Notes under the pieces: generated by a model | Databases searched by the model: none | Told to the model about the DNA's origin: nothing | The model's input: only the letters and a program-made list of their open reading frames with translations | In this document: positions 42,243 through 51,643 of the stretch, piece after piece | Position numbering within the stretch: position 1 is the first letter of the stretch | Layout: each line of letters starts with the position of its first letter | Assembly (NCBI RefSeq): GCF_020034655.1 | Contig: NZ_JAIQDJ010000004.1 | Coordinates: 1 to 64,000 of the forward strand | Origin: Thermomonas beijingensis | GTDB taxonomy: Bacteria > Pseudomonadota > Gammaproteobacteria > Xanthomonadales > Xanthomonadaceae | Reading direction: 5' to 3' | DNA: 64,000 nucleotides | Translations under genes and position numbers: made by a program

Positions 42243-43823
42243 ATGGGTCGCACGCCCTTGTTCCGGTTACTGCAACGCGCCGCCGCAATCGCTCGCATCG
42301 CGCAGCAATCGCGGATGCCATTGGATGAATTCCACGCACAGGTGCAGGAGCAGCGCATCGATCGGCAGCGCCGGCGTTTGCTGCAAGGCGCCGGTGCCGG
42401 TGTGGTGTTGGCCGGTTGCGCCAGCCTTGCAAAACCGATACCGCCGGCCGGGCAGGCGGATGTGGTCATTGTCGGGGCCGGCATCGCCGGGCTGACAGCG
42501 GCGTGGAGGTTGCGTCAGCAAGGTGTGCGGGTGCAGGTGTTCGAGGCGCAGCAACGCGTGGGTGGGCGGATGTTGTCGCTGCGCGGGCATTTTGCCGATG
42601 CGCAGGTGGTGGAGTTGGGCGGGGAGCTGATCGATAGTGACCATACGCAAATTCGTGCACTGGCCAGTGAGTTGGGCTTGCAGTTGGATGATCTGCTGGA
42701 TGGCGATGCAGATCACGATTGCTGGTATTTTGATGGTCGCTTGATCGATGAAGCCGAGATCGTGCGCGCTTTCGTGCCGGTTGCCTCTGCTATCCAGCGT
42801 GACCTTGCAGCAGCCGGAGAAGGCAGCTTCGACAGTACCGACCACAACCCCGCATTCCGTGCGCTGGATGCCCTCAGCATCGCGCAGTGGTTGGACAGGA
42901 ATGGCGTCATCGGCTGGTTGCGCAAGCTGCTGGATGTGGCCTATACCACCGAAATGGGCTTGGAAATTACGCAGCAATCAGCGATGAATTTCCTCACCTT
43001 TATCGGCACCAGCGATGCACAAGCCTTGCATATCTTTGGCACCAGCGACGAGCGCTTCCATGTGCGCGGGGGCAACGATTTGATTCCGCAGGCGCTGGCC
43101 GCGCGCCTGCACGACGCCATCGAGCCTGGACATGTGCTGGAAGCCCTGGACGGCGATGCCAATGGCTATGTGCTGAGTTTCCGCAATGGCAGCGCATCAC
43201 GCCAATTGCGTGCGCAGCAAGTGGTGTTGGCGTTGCCGTTTACCTTGCTGCGCAAGGTGCGGCTGGGGGTGGCCTTGCCCGCCAACAAACGGCACGCCAT
43301 CGCTACCTTGGCCTATGGCAGCAATGCGAAATTGATGATCGGGTTTGAACACCGCGCATGGCGCGAGCATCACGCCAATGGCGCGTCGATGAGTGATCTG
43401 GCCTATCAGACCAGTTGGGAGACCAGCCGCAAACAAGCCGGTACCGCCGGGGTACTGACCAATTTCACGGGTGGTGCGCACGGCATCGCGCTGGGGCAAG
43501 GCAGTGCCAAGCAACAGGCGGCTGCGGCAGTGGCTGCACTGGATCCGGTATTTCCCGGCCTTGCCAGCGCCCGTGGCAAGGCTGCCGAGGCGCGCATGCA
43601 TTGGCCGTCTAACCCGTGGGTGCTGGGTAGCTACGCCTGCTTTCAACCGGGTGATTGGGCGACGATGGGTGGCGTGATGGGGACATCGGCAGGCGGTCTG
43701 CATTTCGCCGGCGAACATTGTTCATTGGCTGCGCAAGGCTTCATGGAAGGCGGCTGTGAATCGGGCGAGAAAGCTGCATTGGCAGTGCTCGCGCAGCGTG
43801 GATTGGCGCAACAACGCATATGA
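42243..43823 (+). CDS. Flavin monoamine-oxidase-like protein with Tat-type lipoprotein signal
   Basis: A 526-residue FAD-dependent amine oxidase family protein. The FAD fold is VVIVGAGIAGLTAAWRLRQQG, then QQRVGGRM and ELGGELID. The C-terminal part is GLHFAGEHCSLAAQGFMEGG, matching the family end. Before the oxidase domain is RQRRRLLQGAGAGVVLAGC, which reads both as a twin-arginine motif and a lipobox. It is therefore probably exported folded with FAD and lipid-anchored. The substrate is unknown. An intrinsic terminator follows. Confidence 0.88.
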   Translation: MGRTPLFRLLQRAAAIARIAQQSRMPLDEFHAQVQEQRIDRQRRRLLQGAGAGVVLAGCASLAKPIPPAGQADVVIVGAGIAGLTAAWRLRQQGVRVQVFEAQQRVGGRMLSLRGHFADAQVVELGGELIDSDHTQIRALASELGLQLDDLLDGDADHDCWYFDGRLIDEAEIVRAFVPVASAIQRDLAAAGEGSFDSTDHNPAFRALDALSIAQWLDRNGVIGWLRKLLDVAYTTEMGLEITQQSAMNFLTFIGTSDAQALHIFGTSDERFHVRGGNDLIPQALAARLHDAIEPGHVLEALDGDANGYVLSFRNGSASRQLRAQQVVLALPFTLLRKVRLGVALPANKRHAIATLAYGSNAKLMIGFEHRAWREHHANGASMSDLAYQTSWETSRKQAGTAGVLTNFTGGAHGIALGQGSAKQQAAAAVAALDPVFPGLASARGKAAEARMHWPSNPWVLGSYACFQPGDWATMGGVMGTSAGGLHFAGEHCSLAAQGFMEGGCESGEKAALAVLAQRGLAQQRI

Positions 43824-43924
43824 AATATTACTGAACGCGCAAGTTTTTTTTTGCGGTGCAGCGTGCATTGCCACGCGCCGATCCGGCACGATCCACCGGC
43901 GTCCCGACGTGGGGGAGGGAGCAG

Positions 43925-43957
43925 GCCCGCTGAGACTTCGGTCTAAGCGGGCTTTTT
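43925..43957 (+). terminator. Rho-independent terminator after the amine oxidase gene
   Basis: The stem GCCCGCT/AGCGGGC (43925-43931 with 43946-43952), extended by GAC/GTC around a TTCG tetraloop, is followed by TTTTT. It lies about 100 bases after the oxidase stop and 15 before the end of the convergent ATPase gene. Confidence 0.85.
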
Positions 43958-43971
43958 ATTGCATGACTGAT

Positions 43972-45459
43972 TCAGTCGGCCGGTACGGTGCGTGGCAGCG
44001 CCCAGTCGCGCAAGGCCTGCACTTGTTCGGCCATCAGCAGCGACAGCGGGCGGGTGTCACCGATGGCCTGCATCAGCAGCTGGGTGTCCAACGTGGCTTG
44101 CATGGCGTGCGCGGCGTACTGCGCGCTGACGATGACTTGTTCGATCTCCGCGCCAGAAAATCCTTGACTGGCGGCGGCCAGTGCCGACAGGTTGATGCCG
44201 TCACGCGGCAGTTTGCGGCGGTCCAGATGCAGGGTGAAAATTTCGGCGCGGGTGGCGGCATCGGGCAAGTCGATGAAGAAGATTTCATCGAAGCGCCCCT
44301 TGCGCAGCAGTTCGGCAGGCAGTTGTTGCACCTGGTTGGCGGTGGCCACCAGGAATACGCGTGCGGTGCGTTCGGCCATCCACGTCAACAAATAACCCAA
44401 CACCCGCCGCGACAGTCCGCCATCGGTTTCACCGCTGTCGGTGGCCAGCGCTTTTTCGATCTCGTCGATCCACAGCACGCAAGGGGCCAGTTGCTCGGTG
44501 GAGGCCAGCGCCTGGCGCAGGTTTTTTTCGGTTTCACCTTGGTATTTGTCGTACAGGGCGCCGAAATCCAGCCGCACCAGCGGTACATTGAAGCCGCCGG
44601 CCACCGCTTTCGCCGCCAGTGATTTGCCACAACCTTGCACGCCCAGCAACAGCATGCCTTTTGGGGGAGGCAGGCCGGCCGGTGGCGGGTCGGCAACGAA
44701 GGGCGCACGGCGCTGCGCGACCCAGTGTTTGAGCCGCTGCGCGCCGCCAATATCGGCGAACTGCGCGGTGTCGTATTCGTAATGCAGATGGCCGCTTTTG
44801 TTGAGCAGCTCGAACTTCAGGCGCGCCAGCTCGGGCAGGTCGTGTGGTCCCAGCGCGCCGTCGCGCCAGATCAGGTGGCGGGTGATCCGGCGTGCATCCA
44901 CCAAGCTCATCCCGCGCAGGTTGCGCACGATCTGCTGGACGGCCTCCACCTCCACTTCCACCCGGCGACCGCCGTTTTGCACGGCGTACTCGCGCGCTTC
45001 ATCCTTGACCAGCTTGAGCAGCGTATTGGCATCCGGCAGTTGCAGCGGAAAGCGTACTGCAAACGGTTCCAGTGACTCGGGTAATTCCACCTTGGTGCCT
45101 ACCAGTACCAGCACATGCGGCTGACTGCCGCGACGCTGGATGATGTCGCGCAGGGCACGCTGGTAGCTGGCATAGCCCAGATATGGAGTGGCATCCATCA
45201 ACAGGTAGATGCCCCGCTGATTGGCGCTTTGCATGTCGCGCAAGGTGGCGCTGAGGTCGGGTGCCAGCTCGGTTGCAGATTCGCTATCCATGTCGATCCG
45301 GCGCAGGCCTTCGGTGACACTCCAGCGGTACAGCGCGCGCCAGACATGCATCAGCGACTGCCGGAACAAGTCCATCACCCGGCTTTCGTCGGGGGTTTCG
45401 ATTACCAGCAGCGGGGTGTCGGCGCGGATCAGCGCCACTAAATCCAGCAATTCACTCAT
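43972..45459 (-). CDS. Ycf46-like AAA ATPase
   Basis: A 495-residue AAA protein. The N-terminal half ([20 protein letters not shown]...) is the inactive P-loop-like domain seen in Ycf46-type proteins. The C-terminal half is an active AAA module with Walker [14 protein letters not shown] (near 270-282), pore-type [13 protein letters not shown], Walker [13 protein letters not shown], sensor-1 ATANQ and arginine finger region [10 protein letters not shown]. Ycf46 in cyanobacteria affects inorganic carbon use; the role here is unknown. The open frame continues far upstream antisense to glnE, but MSELL is the family start, 6 nt after a -10-like box. Confidence 0.88.
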   Translation of the reverse strand: MSELLDLVALIRADTPLLVIETPDESRVMDLFRQSLMHVWRALYRWSVTEGLRRIDMDSESATELAPDLSATLRDMQSANQRGIYLLMDATPYLGYASYQRALRDIIQRRGSQPHVLVLVGTKVELPESLEPFAVRFPLQLPDANTLLKLVKDEAREYAVQNGGRRVEVEVEAVQQIVRNLRGMSLVDARRITRHLIWRDGALGPHDLPELARLKFELLNKSGHLHYEYDTAQFADIGGAQRLKHWVAQRRAPFVADPPPAGLPPPKGMLLLGVQGCGKSLAAKAVAGGFNVPLVRLDFGALYDKYQGETEKNLRQALASTEQLAPCVLWIDEIEKALATDSGETDGGLSRRVLGYLLTWMAERTARVFLVATANQVQQLPAELLRKGRFDEIFFIDLPDAATRAEIFTLHLDRRKLPRDGINLSALAAASQGFSGAEIEQVIVSAQYAAHAMQATLDTQLLMQAIGDTRPLSLLMAEQVQALRDWALPRTVPAD

Positions 45460-45465
45460 GTGAAA

Positions 45466-45471
45466 ACGATA
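45466..45471 (-). promoter_or_regulatory. -10-like box for the Ycf46-like gene (leaderless start)
   Basis: On the minus strand TATCGT ends exactly 6 nt before the ATG, so transcription would start at or next to the start codon. It overlaps the place where the -35 of divergent glnE would lie. Confidence 0.5.
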
Positions 45472-45489
45472 CCGGCCGATTGGCAATGC

Positions 45490-45495
45490 CACAAT
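45490..45495 (+). promoter_or_regulatory. -10-like box for glnE (leaderless start)
   Basis: CACAAT ends exactly 6 nt before the glnE ATG and has no ribosome binding site after it. The space to the opposite -10 box (45466-45471) is 18 bases, so the two promoters overlap. Confidence 0.45.
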
Positions 45496-45501
45496 CAACG
45501 C

Positions 45502-48279
45502 ATGGACGAGAATATCGAAACCGCGCTGCAATCGCATGGCGAACGCGCCTTGCAGCGCCTGCATGCCGCTGGCTGCGCATGGCCTGAGGCGGCCACGCCG
45601 ATGTTGCAGAAGGTGGCGCTGGCCAGCGATTTCGCCATTGATGTGTTGCAGGCGCAGCCGGCGGTGCTTGCGCAGTTGCTGGCCGACGCCCGCCAACCAT
45701 TGCCGCCGCCGCAATTGAGCGCGGAGAACCGTGAACAATGGGCGCAGTTGTTGCGCCGCTATCGGCGTGCGGAAAGTACGCGCTTGATTTGGCGCGATGT
45801 GGTGGAGACTGCGCCAGTGGAGGAAATCCTGGCCGGCAGCAGTGTGCTGGCAGAGGGCTGCTTGCAGCTGGCACTGGCCGCGTTGGAGGCCGAATTCGCG
45901 CAGCGCTTTGGCGTGGTGCGCGATGCGCAGGGGCAGGTGCAGCGCTTGGTGGTGTTTGGCCTGGGCAAGCTGGGTGGCGGCGAGTTGAATTTCAGTTCCG
46001 ATATCGACCTGGTGTATGCCTACGACAGCGAGGGCGAGTCCGACGGCGCACGTGTGCTGCATGCGCAGGATTATTTTGCGCGGCTGGGCCAGCAGTTGGC
46101 CAGGTTGTTGGATGACGTCACGGCCGATGGTTTTTGTCACCGCGTGGATTTGCGCTTGCGGCCGTTCGGCAATGCCGGGCGGGTGGCATTGTCGTTTGCG
46201 GCGATGGAATTGTATTTCCAGCGCGAGGGCCGTGACTGGGAGCGCTATGCGTGGCAGAAGGCGCGCTGTGTGGCGGGTGATTTGCAGGCCGGCGCGCGCT
46301 TTCTGGAAACATTGCGGCCGTTCGTGTATCGGCGTTATCTGGACTACGGCGCGCTGGATGGGTTGCGTGCGATGAAGGCGCTGATTGCCGCCGAAGTGAC
46401 GCGCAAGGACATGGCCGATGACATCAAGCGCGGGCCGGGTGGTATTCGTGAAATCGAATTTCTGGCGCAGGCGCTGCAGTTGATTCGGGGTGGCCGCGAG
46501 CCGGCGTTGCGCAGTCGCTCGCTGCTGACTGCACTTGCCGCACTGGAAGCAGCCGGGCACATCGAATCGCAGGCCGCCGCCGCGCTTACCCGGGCGTATC
46601 GCTATTTGCGGACACTGGAAAACCGCCTGCAAATGTTGGCCGATGCACAGACCTATGCGCTGCCGGAGGATGCGGTTCTACGGGCACGCTTGGCGCTGGG
46701 GCTACGCTATCCAAACTGGGCTGCCCTGCACGCCGAGCTTGCGCAGTGGCGGGCACGGGTTGCCGAGGAGTTTTCGGCATTGCTGGCGCCGCGCCGCCGC
46801 CGCAGTCATGACAGCGACACCTTGGCACTGTACTGGCGCGCCCTGCCCGAGCATGGTGAAGCCGCGCAACTGGAGGCCGCAGGCTTTGCCGAACCGGCGG
46901 CGCTGCACGCCAGCCTATGTGATTTCGCGCGTGCGCCGGGGGTGCGTGAGTTGTCCGATGCGGCGCGTGCGCGGCTGGACCGGGTGTTGCCTGCACTGTT
47001 GCAACAGGCAGCCGGTTGCGCCCAGCCCGATGCCGTGTTGCGGCGGGTCTTGCCGCTGCTGCACACCCTGCTGCGGCGGGCCAGTTATCTGGCGTTGCTG
47101 GATGAACAGCCGGCGGCGTTGACGCGGCTGGTGGATGTGTTGGCGCGGAGTGCGCTGTTGGGTGAGCGCTTGGCCGCCTACCCCTTGTTGCTGGATGAAT
47201 TATTGGATGTGCGTGTGGGCAGTGAATTGCCTGATCGCGCCGGCATGCGCGCGCAATGTGTGGCGGTGCTGCGCGAGGACGATGTGGAGGCGTCGCTGGA
47301 TGCACTCAATGAGCTGCGGCAAGCCCTGAGTTTCCGCTTTGCGCTTGCCCTGCTGGATGCGCGCATCGACGCTGCCGAGTGTGCGCAGCGCTTGGCGTGG
47401 TTGGCCGATGCGGTGGTGGCGTGCGTGTTGCAGCTGGCCAATGCCGAGTTGCGCGCGGCGCATGGGGTCATTGCTGGTGGCCGGTTTGCGGTATTGGGCT
47501 ATGGCACCTTGGGGGGTGAAGAGCTGGGCTTTGGCTCGGATCTGGATCTGGTGTTCTTGTTTGATGCGCCGATCGATGCGGTGTCCGACGGCACGCGTGC
47601 GTTGGATGCGCCGCGCTGGTATGCGCGCTTGGGGCAGAAAATGGTGGCCTTGCTGGGTGCGCGCACCGGCGCGGGGCGTTTGTTCGATGTGGATGTGCGG
47701 CTGCGCCCGGATGGTGCCAAGGGCCTGCTGGTCTCCAGCCTGTCCAGCTATGCCGACTACCAGCGCCATCGCGCCTGGACGTGGGAACATCAAGCCTTGG
47801 TGCGCGCACGCGGCGTTGCCGGTGATGCAGCGCTGATTGCCGATTTCGAGCAGATTCGCGATGACGTGTTGGCGCAACCCCGCGATGCCGGAAAACTTGC
47901 CGAAGATGTGCGTTTGATGCGTGCCAGGATGCGTGCAGAACTCGACCGCAGCGATGCCGCGATGCTCGACCTCAAGCAAGGCGAAGGCGGTTTGGTGGAT
48001 CTGGAATTCCTGCTGCAATGGCTGGTGCTGCGGGATGCAAACAAACAGCCTGCCTTGCTGCGGCCGCGCGCCACCGCCGCCTTGCTGGGTGCGGCCCAGG
48101 CCGCGCATTGCTTGGCTGCAGGCAGCGCCGCCGCCTTGCTGCAAGCGCATGCCGTACTCCTGGATGCGGGCTTGCGTTGCACCTTGGATCGGCGCCCGCG
48201 CCGCGCGCTGCGCAACGATGCCATCACGCACGCCTGTGCGGCGATTCGGGCCGAGGTCGTGCACGTGCTGGGTGAGTGA
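45502..48279 (+). CDS. glnE: Glutamine synthetase adenylyltransferase/deadenylase
   Basis: A 925-residue bifunctional enzyme that adds AMP to, and removes it from, glutamine synthetase according to nitrogen status, signalled through PII and glutamine. Both nucleotidyltransferase sites are present: [20 protein letters not shown] in the N-terminal deadenylase half, and [20 protein letters not shown] in the C-terminal adenylase half. [11 protein letters not shown] and [12 protein letters not shown] are also conserved. MDENIETAL is chosen as start; a GTG 42 bases earlier lies inside the promoter. It is convergent with the ELM1-like gene, 18 bases apart. Confidence 0.96.
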   Translation: MDENIETALQSHGERALQRLHAAGCAWPEAATPMLQKVALASDFAIDVLQAQPAVLAQLLADARQPLPPPQLSAENREQWAQLLRRYRRAESTRLIWRDVVETAPVEEILAGSSVLAEGCLQLALAALEAEFAQRFGVVRDAQGQVQRLVVFGLGKLGGGELNFSSDIDLVYAYDSEGESDGARVLHAQDYFARLGQQLARLLDDVTADGFCHRVDLRLRPFGNAGRVALSFAAMELYFQREGRDWERYAWQKARCVAGDLQAGARFLETLRPFVYRRYLDYGALDGLRAMKALIAAEVTRKDMADDIKRGPGGIREIEFLAQALQLIRGGREPALRSRSLLTALAALEAAGHIESQAAAALTRAYRYLRTLENRLQMLADAQTYALPEDAVLRARLALGLRYPNWAALHAELAQWRARVAEEFSALLAPRRRRSHDSDTLALYWRALPEHGEAAQLEAAGFAEPAALHASLCDFARAPGVRELSDAARARLDRVLPALLQQAAGCAQPDAVLRRVLPLLHTLLRRASYLALLDEQPAALTRLVDVLARSALLGERLAAYPLLLDELLDVRVGSELPDRAGMRAQCVAVLREDDVEASLDALNELRQALSFRFALALLDARIDAAECAQRLAWLADAVVACVLQLANAELRAAHGVIAGGRFAVLGYGTLGGEELGFGSDLDLVFLFDAPIDAVSDGTRALDAPRWYARLGQKMVALLGARTGAGRLFDVDVRLRPDGAKGLLVSSLSSYADYQRHRAWTWEHQALVRARGVAGDAALIADFEQIRDDVLAQPRDAGKLAEDVRLMRARMRAELDRSDAAMLDLKQGEGGLVDLEFLLQWLVLRDANKQPALLRPRATAALLGAAQAAHCLAAGSAAALLQAHAVLLDAGLRCTLDRRPRRALRNDAITHACAAIRAEVVHVLGE

Positions 48280-48297
48280 GCGCACTGTGCAAATGGA

Positions 48298-49272
48298 TTA
48301 GGGATTGATTTGCAACCGCTGCCGGACTTCGGCCGCCACTCGCTCGGTTTCACGCAGGGGCGTGGCCGCGAATTCGGCCAGGGTCTCGTCGAGTGCACGC
48401 ACGCGGCCATTGGCAAGTAGCGCCTCGATCAAGCGCCGGCTGCGGCCTTGCACGCGCTTGTGTTGCCACACGAACAGGGGCGCATGGGTGGCCGCTGCTT
48501 CACTGAGCATGTTCACCGAATCCGGGGTGCAGATCAGGCGGTCGGCATTGGCCAGTAGCCCGGCATACGGATTGGTGCCGTCGCCGGTGTCGCGCCAACG
48601 CAGGCCGGGCACGCGCACATCCACCGCACCCATGGCGGCGCGCCAAGCGGCGGGGGTGCGGCGTGAGGCAATCGCGCTGAAACTTCCGCCTTCGGCGCGT
48701 GCGCGTGCGCTGAGTTGTTGCAGCAGCGCGCTAAAACCAGCATCGTCCAGCGCCGCCGCTCGGGTCGGCCCACCCACCAGCAACACGCTATGCGGGGTGG
48801 GCAGCATGGCGAGGTTGGGAAATACGGAAATTGCGCGTAGCAGCCAATCGTCATCCACCGGATGCAGACTGCCCAGCGTGTGCACGACATTGCTGCCCAC
48901 GAGGCGGTCATGCTGGGGCGTGATCACGATGTCCCAATGCGCGGGATCAATCCGCGGGTTGAGAATCTGCACGGCTTGCGCGCCGCGGGTGCGGAGCAGG
49001 CGGGTGGCCAGTGCCGCTTGCCGGCCACAGCCGATTGCCAGCTGCGGCGCTACCTGATAGCGGGCGTGAAAGGCCGGCCCCAAGCCGTGCTGCGCCCCCG
49101 GCAGTACGCGTGGGGCCAACCAGCGCCACGGCGCACGCGGCTGCAACACGAGTTCGGTGGCGTGCAGGGTCAGGGCGTGGGCCAAGGCCAGCGCCTGCCG
49201 TGCATTGCCGGCACGGCCGTCGTGGAGAGCCGTACAAGCCAGGGCATTGGTCTGAGTTATTGATTGTTGCAT
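48298..49272 (-). CDS. ELM1/DUF1022-type nucleotide-diphospho-sugar-epimerase-like protein
   Basis: A 324-residue protein of the mitochondrial fission ELM1 family (PF06258), which has a glycosyltransferase-B-like fold but unknown activity in bacteria. Visible are LHDGRAGNARQALALAHAL at the N-terminus, VLLVGGPTRAAALDDAG, NPYAGLLANADRLICTPDSVNMLSEA and VWQHKRVQGRSRRLIEAL. In several proteobacteria this family sits near LPS genes, and an LPS block begins about 2.4 kb away. The start is placed at MQQSITQ; the open frame continues 19 codons upstream without need. Confidence 0.85.
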   Translation of the reverse strand: MQQSITQTNALACTALHDGRAGNARQALALAHALTLHATELVLQPRAPWRWLAPRVLPGAQHGLGPAFHARYQVAPQLAIGCGRQAALATRLLRTRGAQAVQILNPRIDPAHWDIVITPQHDRLVGSNVVHTLGSLHPVDDDWLLRAISVFPNLAMLPTPHSVLLVGGPTRAAALDDAGFSALLQQLSARARAEGGSFSAIASRRTPAAWRAAMGAVDVRVPGLRWRDTGDGTNPYAGLLANADRLICTPDSVNMLSEAAATHAPLFVWQHKRVQGRSRRLIEALLANGRVRALDETLAEFAATPLRETERVAAEVRQRLQINP

Positions 49273-49364
49273 AATTCGTATTAATTCGTTCCGAATATGC
49301 CATTTACTTGCTCCAGTGGAACTATACACTGTGCGTCATTCCCTTTCATCCCGCAGAGCATGCC

Positions 49365-49955
49365 ATGAGCCAGCCCCTGAACGATGCCGCCCTCGACCAG
49401 TTGTTTCGTACCGCGCGTACCTACAACGCATTCAGTGGTGACATCTCCGACGCCACCTTGCAGCAGCTGTATGACTTGCTGAAATTTGGCCCTACCGAGG
49501 CCAATACCACCCCGGCGCGCATCGTGTTCGTGAAGTCCGATGCCGCCAAGGCCAAGCTGGGGCCGGCGCTGTCCGAGGGCAATTACAAGAAGACGATGGC
49601 CGCACCGGTGGTGGCGATCATTGGCTATGACATGCGCTTCTTCGACAAACTGCCGGTGCTGTTTCCGCATACCGATGCCAAGCCGTGGTTCGAACATCGT
49701 GACGAGGCCAATCTGGCATGGGTGGCGATGCGCAGCAGTGCGTTGCAGACCGCATATTTGATTCTGGCTGCGCGCTCATTAGGCCTGGACTGCGGACCGA
49801 TGACCGGCTTCGACAATGCCAAGGTGGATGCGGCGTTCTTCACGGGAACCACGATCCGTTCCAATATTCTGGTCAATCTGGGCCACGGCGACCCCGCCAG
49901 CATTTTCCCGCGTTCGCCGCGTTTGGGCTTCGACGAAGCCTGCCAGATCGCGTGA
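49365..49955 (+). CDS. Nitroreductase-family protein (RutE/malonic semialdehyde reductase type)
   Basis: A 196-residue FMN-dependent oxidoreductase of the RutE/HadB branch of the nitroreductase family. It has [37 protein letters not shown] (FMN contact), the central [23 protein letters not shown] helix and [13 protein letters not shown]. RutE reduces malonic semialdehyde in pyrimidine breakdown, but no other rut gene is here, so its substrate is open. The gap to divergent ELM1 is 92 bases and AT-rich near the ELM1 side. Confidence 0.87.
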   Translation: MSQPLNDAALDQLFRTARTYNAFSGDISDATLQQLYDLLKFGPTEANTTPARIVFVKSDAAKAKLGPALSEGNYKKTMAAPVVAIIGYDMRFFDKLPVLFPHTDAKPWFEHRDEANLAWVAMRSSALQTAYLILAARSLGLDCGPMTGFDNAKVDAAFFTGTTIRSNILVNLGHGDPASIFPRSPRLGFDEACQIA

Positions 49956-49990
49956 TCCCTCGGTTGTTGTGTCCTCATCTGGAGCTCATC

Positions 49991-50653
49991 ATGAACAAGA
50001 TTCGCCCCCTGTTATTGTCCACCGCCCTGGTTGCTGGTGTGTTGACCTTTGCCCAGCCGATGGCTGTGGCAGCACCTGCCAGCAAGGTTGCCACCACGGC
50101 GGTGGTCGCACTGAAGCCGGTATCCGGGACATACATGCTTGATCCTAGCCACACCAATGTATTGGCGCAGTGGACGCATTTCGGGTTCTCGCAGCCAACC
50201 GCTGAATTTCGCATCAGTGAAGGGGCACTGGTGTTTGATGCCGCAAACGTCGCCAAGTCCAGCGTGGCAGTGAGCTTCCCGATCATGCAGATCGACACAT
50301 TCGTGCCGCAATTGGACAAGCACCTGCAAAGCGCAGATTTTTTTGATGCGGCCAAATTCCCCATGGCCAGTTTCAAAAGTACTTCCGTCAAGCCTGCGGG
50401 GCTCAACAAGTTCACCGTGGTCGGCAATCTGACCATCAAGGACATCAGCAAGCCGGTGACCTTGGCGGTGACCATGAATGGTGCGGGTAAACACCCGATG
50501 GCAGGCAAACAGGCGATTGGGTTTACCGCCACCGCCAGCATCAAACGCAGCGATTTCGGTGTGGGTGCGTATGCCCCCAATGTCAGCGACGAGGTGCATT
50601 TGCGCATCACCACCGAAGGCATGTTGGCCGATGCGGCAACGACCGCAAAGTAA
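49991..50653 (+). CDS. YceI family periplasmic protein
   Basis: A 220-residue exported protein with signal peptide MNKIRPLLLSTALVAGVLTF, cleaved near AVAAP. It has a YceI beta-barrel domain: YMLDPSHTNVLAQWTHFGFS, FPIMQIDTFVPQLDKHLQSADFFDAAKFP, VVGNLTIKDISKPVTL and IKRSDFGVG. YceI proteins bind polyisoprenoid lipids and are often induced by high pH or low zinc. CTGGAG precedes the ATG. It appears to be co-transcribed with the pirin gene, 9 bases downstream. Confidence 0.92.
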   Translation: MNKIRPLLLSTALVAGVLTFAQPMAVAAPASKVATTAVVALKPVSGTYMLDPSHTNVLAQWTHFGFSQPTAEFRISEGALVFDAANVAKSSVAVSFPIMQIDTFVPQLDKHLQSADFFDAAKFPMASFKSTSVKPAGLNKFTVVGNLTIKDISKPVTLAVTMNGAGKHPMAGKQAIGFTATASIKRSDFGVGAYAPNVSDEVHLRITTEGMLADAATTAK

Positions 50654-50662
50654 GGTGAAGCT

Positions 50663-51370
50663 GTGATCATCGAACGCCCGTCCGTATCACGCGGCGAGGT
50701 TGCGCTGGATTGGCTGCATAGCCGGCACACGTTTTCGTTTGGGCATTACTACGACCCGGCGTGGATGGGCTTCGGTGTATTGCGGGTGATCAATGACGAT
50801 ACCGTGGCCCCCGGTGGCGGCTTTGCGCCGCACCGGCACGCCAATATGGAAATCATCAGCGTGGTGTTGCAAGGTGCGCTGGCGCATCAAGACAGCGCCG
50901 GCCACAGCGGCGTGATTCGCGCCGGTGATGTGCAGTGGATGAGTGCCGGGCATGGCATCGAGCACAGCGAATACAACGCCTCGCAAACCGAGCCGGTGCA
51001 TTTCCTGCAACTCTGGATTCAGCCGGAGCGGCTCAACCATCAGCCCGCCTACGATCAAAAACACTTCCCGCTGGATGCGCGGCGTGGGCGCTGGTGCGTG
51101 GTAGCCTCGCCTGAAGGCGTGGCAGGGACTATCGCCATTCGTCAGCAAACCACATTGGCCATCGCGCACTTGCAGCCGGGCGATGTGCTGGAGGTCGTGC
51201 TGGAGGTTTCCAAGCGGTATTGGCTGCATGTGGCCAGCGGTGAAATCACGCTGGATAACCGCAGCCTGGTGGCTGGCGATGCCTTGGGGTTTGTTGAAGA
51301 AACTGGTGCACTGACCCTGCGCGGCGGGGCGGCCACCAGCGAGGTGTTGCTGTTTGCGCTGCCCGCCTGA
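50663..51370 (+). CDS. Pirin family protein
   Basis: A 235-residue bicupin of the pirin/YhhW type. The metal site is FAPHRHANMEIISVVLQGALAHQDS, with a later His/Glu in SAGHGIEHSEYN and FLQLWIQPE. E. coli YhhW can oxidise quercetin, but the natural role is unclear. It starts with GTG, supported by AAGGTGAAG ending three bases before it; no nearby ATG fits. It follows the YceI gene in a likely operon. Confidence 0.9.
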   Translation: MIIERPSVSRGEVALDWLHSRHTFSFGHYYDPAWMGFGVLRVINDDTVAPGGGFAPHRHANMEIISVVLQGALAHQDSAGHSGVIRAGDVQWMSAGHGIEHSEYNASQTEPVHFLQLWIQPERLNHQPAYDQKHFPLDARRGRWCVVASPEGVAGTIAIRQQTTLAIAHLQPGDVLEVVLEVSKRYWLHVASGEITLDNRSLVAGDALGFVEETGALTLRGGAATSEVLLFALPA

Positions 51371-51426
51371 GTGTTGCCGGTGACGCGCTGCTAAACTGGC
51401 GCGGTTCCCGCAACGTTTGTCTCACT

Positions 51427-51630
51427 ATGGCCGAGTCCGCCCGCACCCCATCCACCACCGCCAAGCCGCAGCAGCGCCACGAGGTGCATCGCGCCGACCT
51501 GCCGCTGAGTTGCCCATTGCCCGCGCATGCGGTGTGGAACGAACACCCGCGCGTGTATCTGTCCATCGTGGAAGATGGCGGGCAAAGCCAGTGTCCGTAC
51601 TGCGGCAATATCTACATCCTGGTTGACTGA
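51427..51630 (+). CDS. Small zinc-finger protein (CHCC / NDUFS6-like)
   Basis: A 67-residue protein of the zf-CHCC family (PF10276), the bacterial relative of complex I accessory subunit NDUFS6. The zinc ligands are a Cys in LPLSCPLP, a His in WNEHPRVYL and the pair CPYC near the end. In many proteobacteria this gene sits next to LPS glycosyltransferase genes, as it does here, 13 bases before a GT4. A TAAACT hexamer near 51392 may be its -10. Confidence 0.9.
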   Translation: MAESARTPSTTAKPQQRHEVHRADLPLSCPLPAHAVWNEHPRVYLSIVEDGGQSQCPYCGNIYILVD

Positions 51631-51643
51631 GCGAGCAGGCGCG

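Noticed and set aside
43840-43860. T-run (nine T) after the amine oxidase as a terminator
   Set aside because: No stable stem precedes it; the clear terminator lies at 43925-43957.
45460-46632. Upstream extension of the AAA ATPase frame antisense to glnE
   Set aside because: The Ycf46-like start MSELL lies at 45459, after a -10 box. The extension mirrors glnE and has no domain.
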